Positions 58,005 to 64,000 of a stretch of 64,000 bases of DNA are shown piece after piece; the first letter of the stretch is position 1, and every line of letters begins with the position of its first letter. The notes below the pieces were generated by a model that saw only the letters and a program-made list of their open reading frames with translations, did not search any database and was not told the origin of the DNA. This stretch comes from DASUGC01 sp035606665 (lineage in GTDB: Bacteria > Acidobacteriota > Vicinamibacteria > Vicinamibacterales > SCN-69-37). A program made the position numbers and the translations under genes. Location of the stretch: the NCBI GenBank assembly GCA_035606665.1, contig DATNEY010000003.1, positions 69,495-133,494 on the forward strand, given 5' to 3'.

Positions 58005-59249
58005 GTGACGACTGGCCTCAACGCATTCCTCATTCTCGTCTCGGCCCTGGGGCTGCTGTTCTTCGCCCTCGTCGAGATGGCCTTCACACGCCTGATGCGC
58101 CTGCCCGAACGGCTCGAGGCCGAGCGGGAGAGTGAGGATGGCGTTCTGCCGGCGTACCTCGATGATCCGACCCGGTTCTTCGTCCCGGCTCGCGTAATCC
58201 GCGGCTCCCTGCTCATTTTGGCGATGGCGCTGCTGGCGCAGCACGTCGAACCTGGCGTCTGGAGTTGGGCGGCGCTGTTTGGCACGGGTCTGACGCTGGC
58301 GATCGGCGTCGGGCAGTTCGTGCCGGCGATCGTGATCCGGGCCGTGGGAGCCGAGCGGATTCTCGCGCTGCTGCTGCCGCTCTTTACGCTGGTCGCGAAC
58401 GTCATCAGCCCGCTCACGGCGCTCATCGTCAGTTTCCTCGGTGCTGTCGAGGGAGGATCCGGCCGCGATTCCAACGGCTCGGCGCCCGTAGCGGCGTCCG
58501 TGGAGGCCGGCAGGGCTGCGGCGGAGGCGGCGGAAGAGAGCCGCCTTTTGCGATCCGTTGTCGACTTCGGCGACACCCTCGTTCGCGAGGTGATGACGCC
58601 GCGGCCCGACATCGTCGCCATCCGATCAGCATCCACGATCGACGATCTTCGGCAGCTTGTGCGGGAGCAGGAGTATTCCCGGTTGCCGGTTTACGCCGAG
58701 AACCTCGACAACATCGTCGGCCTCGTCGTCGTGAAGGACCTGATCCAACGGGCCGAAGAGCTGCCCGGCGGGGGCAGCGTCACGGAGATCATGAGACCGG
58801 CGACGTTCGTGCCCGAGACCAAGCGCGTGATGGATCTTCTCCGCGAGTTCCAGCAGAAGCGGGTCCAGATCGCGGTCGTCGTCGATGAGTACGGCGGAAC
58901 GGCGGGGCTCGTCACCGTTGAGGATGTTGTGGAAGAGCTCGTCGGCGAGATTCGAGACGAATACGACAGCGAGGCCGAGCCCATCGTGCAGGAGGACGAA
59001 GACACCTTCGTCTTCAGCGCCAAGGTTGCGACGAGCGACATGGTCGAGCGGCTGCGGATCGACATCGAGGACGGCGCCTTCGAGACGGTCGGCGGCTATG
59101 TCCTCGCGCGCGTCGGCAGGGTGCCGGGCGCCGGCGAAACATTCGCATTCGATGGCCTCGACGTGGAGATCCTCGAGGCCGAGCGCCGGAGGATTCACAA
59201 AGTCAGGATCCACCGCGCGCCGTCACCGGCCGGGGTTCCCGGCGAATGA
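58005..59249 (+). CDS. CNNM/CorC-type membrane protein with CBS and transporter-associated domains
   Basis: 414 residues from GTG 58005. An N-terminal DUF21 membrane domain of about four helices (TGLNAFLILVSALGLLFFALVEMAF...) is followed by two CBS domains (VREVMTPRPDIVAIRSAST; VDEYGGTAGLVTVEDVVEEL). The CorC_HlyC transporter-associated domain follows (VEILEAERRRIHKVRIHR). Members regulate or mediate Mg or other cation efflux. It lies between ybeY and era, a typical location. Its stop overlaps the era start (ATGA at 59246-59249). Confidence 0.92.
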   Translation: MTTGLNAFLILVSALGLLFFALVEMAFTRLMRLPERLEAERESEDGVLPAYLDDPTRFFVPARVIRGSLLILAMALLAQHVEPGVWSWAALFGTGLTLAIGVGQFVPAIVIRAVGAERILALLLPLFTLVANVISPLTALIVSFLGAVEGGSGRDSNGSAPVAASVEAGRAAAEAAEESRLLRSVVDFGDTLVREVMTPRPDIVAIRSASTIDDLRQLVREQEYSRLPVYAENLDNIVGLVVVKDLIQRAEELPGGGSVTEIMRPATFVPETKRVMDLLREFQQKRVQIAVVVDEYGGTAGLVTVEDVVEELVGEIRDEYDSEAEPIVQEDEDTFVFSAKVATSDMVERLRIDIEDGAFETVGGYVLARVGRVPGAGETFAFDGLDVEILEAERRRIHKVRIHRAPSPAGVPGE

Positions 59250-60136
59250 AGTCGGGGTTCGCGTCCCTCATCGGCCGGCCAAACGCCGGTAAGTCCACGC
59301 TGCTGAATCGCTTCGTCGGCCAGAAGGTCGCCATCGTGTCGGACAAGCCGCAGACGACTCGTCACCGGATCATCGGGGTCAACAACGGACCCGGCCACCA
59401 GATCGTGTTCATAGACACGCCGGGCATCCACAAGCCCATGCACCGGATGAACAAGCGAATGGTCGATACGGCGACCGACACCCTTCGCGAGGTCGATGTC
59501 ATCGTACTTGTCGTCGATGCCAGCACGAGGCCGGGCGTTGGCGACGACTTCGTTGTGGACCTGTTGAAGCGCACGCAGGCGGCCGTCGTGCTTGCCCTGA
59601 ACAAGGTCGATCGCATCCACAAGCCGCGCCTTCTTCCGCTGATCCAGCACTACACGAAGGCTTTTCCGTTCAAGTCCATCGTGCCCGTGTCCGCCCTGAC
59701 CGGCGATGGGGAGGCCGAGCTCCTGAGGGAGATCGCCGCCGCTCTTCCCGAAGGGGAGCCGTTGTACCCGTCCGACTACCTGACCGACCAGACCGAGCGC
59801 GGTCTTACGGCCGAGATCGTCCGGGAAAAGGTGCTCGCACACACGCGCGATGAGCTGCCGTACACGACGGCGGTGCTCATTGACCTTTTCGAAGAACCGG
59901 CCCAGGCCGGCGGGCTCACGCGCATCTTCGCCTCCATCCTCGTGGACCACGATTCACAGAAACCGATCGTGGTCGGGAAGGGCGGCGACATGATCAAGCG
60001 CATCGGTACCGAGGCGCGCAAAGACATCGAGGAGATGCTCGGCGGGCGCGTGTACCTCGAGCTGCATGTGAAGGTGCGTACGGACTGGCGGGATGACGAG
60101 CGGCTGCTCGACGAGATGGGATTGCGAGGACGATAG
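59246..60136 (+). CDS. era: Ribosome assembly GTPase Era
   Basis: 296 residues. GTPase motifs: GRPNAGKST (G1), PQTTRHRI (G2 region), DTPGIHKP (G3), NKVD (G4) and SAL (G5). A C-terminal KH domain (VVGKGGDMIKRIGTEARKDIEEMLGGRVYLELHVKV) binds the 3' end of 16S rRNA. Era acts in 30S maturation and coordinates with YbeY, encoded two genes upstream. Coupled by ATGA to the CBS protein gene. Confidence 0.97.
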   Translation: MKSGFASLIGRPNAGKSTLLNRFVGQKVAIVSDKPQTTRHRIIGVNNGPGHQIVFIDTPGIHKPMHRMNKRMVDTATDTLREVDVIVLVVDASTRPGVGDDFVVDLLKRTQAAVVLALNKVDRIHKPRLLPLIQHYTKAFPFKSIVPVSALTGDGEAELLREIAAALPEGEPLYPSDYLTDQTERGLTAEIVREKVLAHTRDELPYTTAVLIDLFEEPAQAGGLTRIFASILVDHDSQKPIVVGKGGDMIKRIGTEARKDIEEMLGGRVYLELHVKVRTDWRDDERLLDEMGLRGR

Positions 60137-60210
60137 TCGCCGAAAAGTCATCGCCCGCGTGTAAACCTCGTTGCGCTACGTGTTACAAATAGCCGTTCGT
60201 CGAGGACGCC

Positions 60211-61584
60211 ATGGCTGCACAGCGAAAAATCGATGTCGTCATGGAGTCCGTGCGGCGCCTGATCAGGATGGGCGCCACGCCCAACCTCCTCAATCTCCTT
60301 CAGAAACAGCATCCGGCCGACCTGGCACAGGTGTTTTCCGAACTGCCGGAGCGGGATCGCCACGCCGCGTTCAACACGCTGGTCGAGCGGAACGGCAAGC
60401 TGGCGATGGAGACGCTGTCCGAGATCGGTCCGGACAAGGGCGCCGAGCTGCTGGCTCTCCGGTCTGCCGAGGACATCGCACGGCTGGTTCAGGAGATTCC
60501 ATCGGATGACGCGGCCGTCCTGATCGACAAGCTGCCCGAAGAGCTCTCGGCGGTAGTCCTTGACCTGATCCGGCCCAAGCCGGGCGGTGGTGTGAGCGAA
60601 CTGCTCGAGTACGAGCAGCAGACCGCCGGCCGCTTGATGAATCCGAACGTCTTCGCGCTCGCGGAAGAACTCACCGCAGGCGAGGCGATTACGGCGCTCC
60701 AGACGTCCCGCGACGTCGAGATGGTGTTCTACCTGTACGTCGTCGATGATCGCCGCCATCTGGTTGGCGTCGTGTCGTTGCGGCGGCTGCTGCTCGTGCC
60801 GCCGGACACGCCGCTCAAGCGCATCATGACCACCGAGGTCTACAGCGCTCGCGTCGACACCGACCAGGAAGAAGTGGCGAGGCAGGTCGCGTCGTATAAC
60901 CTGCTTGCGATTCCGGTCGTCGATGCCGAGAACAAACTTGCGGGCATCATCACGGTCGACGACGTCATCGACGTCATCAAGGATGAGGCGACGGAAGACG
61001 TTCTGCGACTGGCCGGTGTGTCGGCCGAGGACAGCGTCCGGATGGCGCCGGCCGACTCACTCAAGCGCCGCGTGCCGTGGCTGCTGGTGAACCTGGTCAC
61101 GGCGTTCCTCGCGGCCTACGTTGTCTCCAAGTTCCAGAACACCATCAAGATCGTGCCCATTCTTGCGGCCTACATGCCCATCGTCGCCGGCATGGGTGGC
61201 AACGCGGCGACCCAGACCCTGGCGGTCATCGTGCGCGGTATCGCGCTCGGGGAGCTGACCTGGACGAACGCACGCCAGGCCTTGATCAAGGAGGGCCTCG
61301 TTGGACTGGGGAACGGCGTCGCCAACGGGCTGGTCGCCGGGCTCATTGCCTGGGGGTTCAGCCGCGGCGACTGGGCGCTCGGGCTCATCCTGATGCTGGC
61401 CATGATCGTCAACATGTTCGTCGCCGCGACCGCCGGAACGCTGATTCCGCTGGGATTGCGGGCGCTTAAGGTGGATCCGGCCATCGCGTCTTCGATCTTC
61501 ATCACGACCTTCACCGACGTCCTAGGATTCCTGACGTTCCTCGGGCTCGGCACCGCCTTCATCAGGTTCCTGCACCCCGGATAA
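60211..61584 (+). CDS. mgtE: Magnesium transporter MgtE
   Basis: 457 residues. The N domain (HPADLAQVFSELPERDRHAAF) and tandem CBS domains (VYSARVDTDQEEVARQVASYNLLAIPVVD) form the cytoplasmic Mg sensor. Five C-terminal helices make the pore (PIVAGMGGNAATQTLAVIVRG is the signature selectivity region). It mediates Mg2+ uptake gated by cytosolic Mg. The 74-base gap after era may hold its own promoter, as codon coupling is broken here. The stop lies 1 base before hairpin C copy 2. Confidence 0.95.
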   Translation: MAAQRKIDVVMESVRRLIRMGATPNLLNLLQKQHPADLAQVFSELPERDRHAAFNTLVERNGKLAMETLSEIGPDKGAELLALRSAEDIARLVQEIPSDDAAVLIDKLPEELSAVVLDLIRPKPGGGVSELLEYEQQTAGRLMNPNVFALAEELTAGEAITALQTSRDVEMVFYLYVVDDRRHLVGVVSLRRLLLVPPDTPLKRIMTTEVYSARVDTDQEEVARQVASYNLLAIPVVDAENKLAGIITVDDVIDVIKDEATEDVLRLAGVSAEDSVRMAPADSLKRRVPWLLVNLVTAFLAAYVVSKFQNTIKIVPILAAYMPIVAGMGGNAATQTLAVIVRGIALGELTWTNARQALIKEGLVGLGNGVANGLVAGLIAWGFSRGDWALGLILMLAMIVNMFVAATAGTLIPLGLRALKVDPAIASSIFITTFTDVLGFLTFLGLGTAFIRFLHPG

Positions 61585-61585
61585 A

Positions 61586-61642
61586 GAGCCCGGGCGTCGT
61601 TTTTTCGTGAGCGATTTCTGGGCAAAAACGACGCCCGGGCTC
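61586..61642. repeat. Hairpin family C, copy 2, between mgtE and recO
   Basis: GAGCCCGGGCGTCGTTTTT at 61586-61604 and AAAAACGACGCCCGGGCTC at 61624-61642 are perfect 19-base inverted arms around a 19-base loop. It starts right after the mgtE stop and may also terminate transcription. Same family as the hairpin inside the GT-C gene at 16838-16888. Confidence 0.95.
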
Positions 61643-61705
61643 ATTTTCCGATATCATTCGCAAGATACGCGCCAGCTGCGAAAGGCCGTAATCTGCTGCT
61701 CGGCA

Positions 61706-62470
61706 ATGCGATCGTATTCAGGTGACGCCCTGGTTCTCAGGACCTATCGGTATGGTGAAGCCGACCGGATCGTGGTGTTCCTGACGGAAGACAGGGGAAA
61801 GAAGCGGGGCGTCGCGAAGAACGCGACCAAGTCGCGCCGCCGGTTTGGCGCGGCGCTCGAGCCGCTCACACGGGGACGGGCGGCATACGTCGAACACGAG
61901 ACGCGCGAGCTGGTGCGGCTCGATCGGATCGAGCCAAGGGTCTCGCCGCTGGCGGCCTCGGCGGCGCTGGAGTCAGAGGCGGCCGCACGCGTCCTCGGGC
62001 ACGCCGCCTATTTCGCCGAGCTGCTCGACGAGTGGTCTCCCGAGAACGCCGCGAACGAGCGGCTGTTCAGGCTTGGGGCGTCGGTGGCGCTGGCGCTGTG
62101 CGAGGGCGGGGCGGCGGAGCCGCTGGGCCGCTACTTCGAGTACTGGCTGCTGCGGCTCGAGGGCGTGTATCCGGCGATCGACGCCTGTCCACGATGCGCG
62201 AAGTCGCTCGCGGCTGGCGCGGTGCTGTCGCAGCTCGAACGCGCGTATCTCTGCGCGGCGTGTTCGCACGGCGGGGTGGCGTTGTCGAGTCCGTCGTTGT
62301 CGTTTCTCAAGGCCGCCGGCCGGCGAACGCCGGCGGACGCAGGGGCCGCGCAGGTCGAGGCCGGAGTGCTGCGTGAGCTCGAGCGCGCGCATGAACGGCT
62401 GATCGCGATGCATCTCGACAAGGAACTTCGGTCGGCGCGGGTGATGAAGGAATTGAGGCCCGGACAGTGA
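61706..62470 (+). CDS. recO: DNA repair protein RecO
   Basis: 254 residues from ATG 61706; the longer frame would include hairpin C copy 2. The N-terminal OB fold contains GDALVLRTYRYGEADRIVVFLTEDRG and RRFGAALEPLT. The C-terminal helical domain keeps a zinc-like cysteine set: CPRCAKSLAAG and CAAC. RecO loads RecA on SSB-coated DNA with RecR in the RecF pathway. The stop overlaps glyQ (GTGA, 62467-62470). Confidence 0.93.
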   Translation: MRSYSGDALVLRTYRYGEADRIVVFLTEDRGKKRGVAKNATKSRRRFGAALEPLTRGRAAYVEHETRELVRLDRIEPRVSPLAASAALESEAAARVLGHAAYFAELLDEWSPENAANERLFRLGASVALALCEGGAAEPLGRYFEYWLLRLEGVYPAIDACPRCAKSLAAGAVLSQLERAYLCAACSHGGVALSSPSLSFLKAAGRRTPADAGAAQVEAGVLRELERAHERLIAMHLDKELRSARVMKELRPGQ

Positions 62471-63333
62471 CATTGCAGGATCTGATACTCAAGCTTTCCG
62501 ACTATTGGGCGGCGCAGGGCTGCCTGATTCAGCAGCCGCTCGATCTCGAGATGGGCGCCGGGACGATGCACCCGGAGACGTTCCTGCGCGTGCTCGGCAC
62601 GCAGCCCTGGAATGTCGCCTACGTCCAACCGTCGCGCCGGCCGGCGGACGGGCGGTTCGGCGAGAATCCGAACCGGCTCTTCAAGCACCATCAGTTCCAG
62701 GTCATCCTCAAGCCCGCGCCCGATGACGTGCAGGACCTCTATCTGCAGAGTCTCGAAGCGTGCGGGATCGACCTGCGCGCGCACGACGTGCGATTCGAGG
62801 AGGACAACTGGGAATCGCCCACGCTCGGGGCGTGGGGTATCGGCTGGCAGGTGATGTACGACGGCCTGGAGATTACGCAGTTCACGTACTTCCAGCAGGC
62901 AGGTGGCGTGAATCTGTCGCCGGTATCGGTCGAGCTCACCTACGGGCTCGAGCGCTTCGCGATGTCGTTACAGGGCGTGGATAACGTCTACGACCTGCAG
63001 TGGGCCGCGGGCGTCCCATACCGCGACGTCCGGTTGCGGGATGAAGTGGAGCAGTCGAAATACGCGTTCGGCCACGTGAAGATGCCGGACGGCAAGTTCG
63101 CCGAGTTTCACCGGGACCTGTTCGAGAAGTACCACGCATTCGGCAAGACGCTGCTCGAGTCCGGCCTCGTGCTGCCGGCGCTCGACTATTGCCTGAAGTG
63201 CTCGCACGTTTTCAACATATTGGACGCGAGCGGCAGCATCGGCGTGACTGAACGCACGGCGTTCATCCTGCGCGTCCGTCAGCTCGCCGTTGCGATTGCG
63301 AACGAATGGTTAGGAGTGGTCCATGGATCGTGA
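62467..63333 (+). CDS. glyQ: Glycyl-tRNA synthetase alpha subunit
   Basis: 288 residues from GTG 62467, coupled to recO. MTLQDLILKLSDYWAAQGC, QQPLDLEMGAGTMHPETFLR and WNVAYVQPSRRPADGRFGEN are nearly invariant in the bacterial alpha subunit of the (alpha-beta)2 GlyRS. It carries the class II aminoacylation site for glycine. The stop overlaps the glyS start region by 11 bases. Confidence 0.98.
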   Translation: MTLQDLILKLSDYWAAQGCLIQQPLDLEMGAGTMHPETFLRVLGTQPWNVAYVQPSRRPADGRFGENPNRLFKHHQFQVILKPAPDDVQDLYLQSLEACGIDLRAHDVRFEEDNWESPTLGAWGIGWQVMYDGLEITQFTYFQQAGGVNLSPVSVELTYGLERFAMSLQGVDNVYDLQWAAGVPYRDVRLRDEVEQSKYAFGHVKMPDGKFAEFHRDLFEKYHAFGKTLLESGLVLPALDYCLKCSHVFNILDASGSIGVTERTAFILRVRQLAVAIANEWLGVVHGS

Positions 63334-64000
63334 GCTTCTGCTCGAAATCGGTGTCGAGGAGCTGCCCGCGTCATGGCTGCCTGGACTGACAACGCAGCTC
63401 GCCGCTCGACTGACGGCGCGGCTCAATGAAGAGGGCCTCGGATCGAAGACCACCGTCGAAGCGCACGGGACGCCGCGGCGGTTGACCGCCTGCCAGCCCG
63501 AGCTGGTGGACCGCCAGGAAGACCGTGAGGAGACGGTCATGGGACCGCCGGAGTCCGCGTCGTTCGACGCCGAGGGCCATCCGACGAACGCCGGCCTGGG
63601 CTTCGCGCGAAAGCTCGGCGTCGACTTCGACGCGCTGCAGCGCACCGATACGCCCAAGGGAAAGTACCTCTCGTACCTCAAGCACATTCGCGGCAAGGCC
63701 ACGGTCGACGTCCTGCCCGTGATTCTCGGCCGTGTGCTGCGCGACCTCGCGTTTCCGAAGTCGATGAACTGGGACGCACAGTTGGAGGACGAGAAGGGCG
63801 AGTTCACATTCGGCCGTCCGATTCGGTGGCTGCTGTTCCTGTACGGCGGCCGCGTCGTGCCGTTTTCAATCGCGCGCGTCACCAGCGCGTCGAGCCCGCG
63901 GGTGCAGGACATCGTCTCCGGCGCGGTCACCTACGGACACAGATTCCTGGCGACGAGCGGCCGGGCGGGCCGCGCCATCAAGATTCGCAGCTTCGACGAG
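63323..64000 (+). CDS. glyS: Glycyl-tRNA synthetase beta subunit, partial
   Basis: The gene begins at ATG 63323, overlapping the end of glyQ, and is open to the right edge (226 codons). RELLLEIGVEELPASWLPG is the diagnostic opening. GPPESASFDAEGHPTNAGLGFARKLG and FPKSMNWDAQLEDEKGEFTFGRPIRWLLFLYGG confirm the beta subunit, which binds tRNA-Gly. The C-terminal part is outside the window. Confidence 0.97.
   Translation, partial: MDRELLLEIGVEELPASWLPGLTTQLAARLTARLNEEGLGSKTTVEAHGTPRRLTACQPELVDRQEDREETVMGPPESASFDAEGHPTNAGLGFARKLGVDFDALQRTDTPKGKYLSYLKHIRGKATVDVLPVILGRVLRDLAFPKSMNWDAQLEDEKGEFTFGRPIRWLLFLYGGRVVPFSIARVTSASSPRVQDIVSGAVTYGHRFLATSGRAGRAIKIRSFDE

Overview
The window is GC-rich, gene-dense DNA that most resembles an Acidobacteriota chromosome, probably class Vicinamibacteria. 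The assignment is an inference. It rests on an Oar-like TonB-dependent receptor, a VWFA-related protein of the type typical of Acidobacteria, two TMTC-like membrane proteins with TPR tails, a cytochrome c/copper-monooxygenase/TPR fusion, and a Tes/MSS-type radical SAM protein, the family linked to membrane-spanning lipids. I found no tRNA, rRNA, CRISPR array, transposase or phage gene.

Layout. 1-2871: a nucleotide-sugar dehydrogenase (cut by the left edge) diverges from a polytopic membrane protein. 2919-4690: the MsrP/MsrQ methionine sulfoxide repair pair. 5218-7287: the radical SAM protein. 7430-10967: two unrecognised genes, the first with a nine-cysteine cluster. 11055-18093: secreted or envelope proteins (PNPOx-like, esterase, retropepsin-like, cytochrome c/PHM-like) and a GT-C membrane protein. 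18302-27248: TonB-dependent receptor, TMTC-like protein, VWFA protein and a sulfatase-fold protein. 27267-35335: a tightly coupled five-gene operon (two alkaline-phosphatase-fold proteins, a membrane protein, two carboxypeptidase-regulatory-like proteins). 35408-43902: universal stress protein, two-component system, second TMTC-like protein, desaturase, sigma-70 factor, VTT protein and a duplicated membrane protein. 43908-52260: sugar dehydrogenase-like pair, serine hydrolase, MFS transporter, MoaA, M20 hydrolase and gamma carbonic anhydrase. 52360-64000: a housekeeping block (hisS, aspS, ROK kinase, phoH, ybeY, CBS protein, era, mgtE, recO, glyQ, glyS), all on the + strand and often overlapping by 4 bases.

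The most unusual signal is not a gene. At least seven kinds of palindromic or hairpin-rich short elements are scattered between genes. Several run into coding sequence: they supply the last codons and stop of hisS, the ROK kinase, the MFS transporter and the VTT protein, and two unrelated elements (108 and 51 bases, both multiples of three) sit in frame inside one glycosyltransferase-like gene. One family (A) has four copies, three of them directly in front of start codons. This looks like a protein-invading palindrome system comparable in concept to Rickettsia palindromic elements, but here I can only propose it from sequence.
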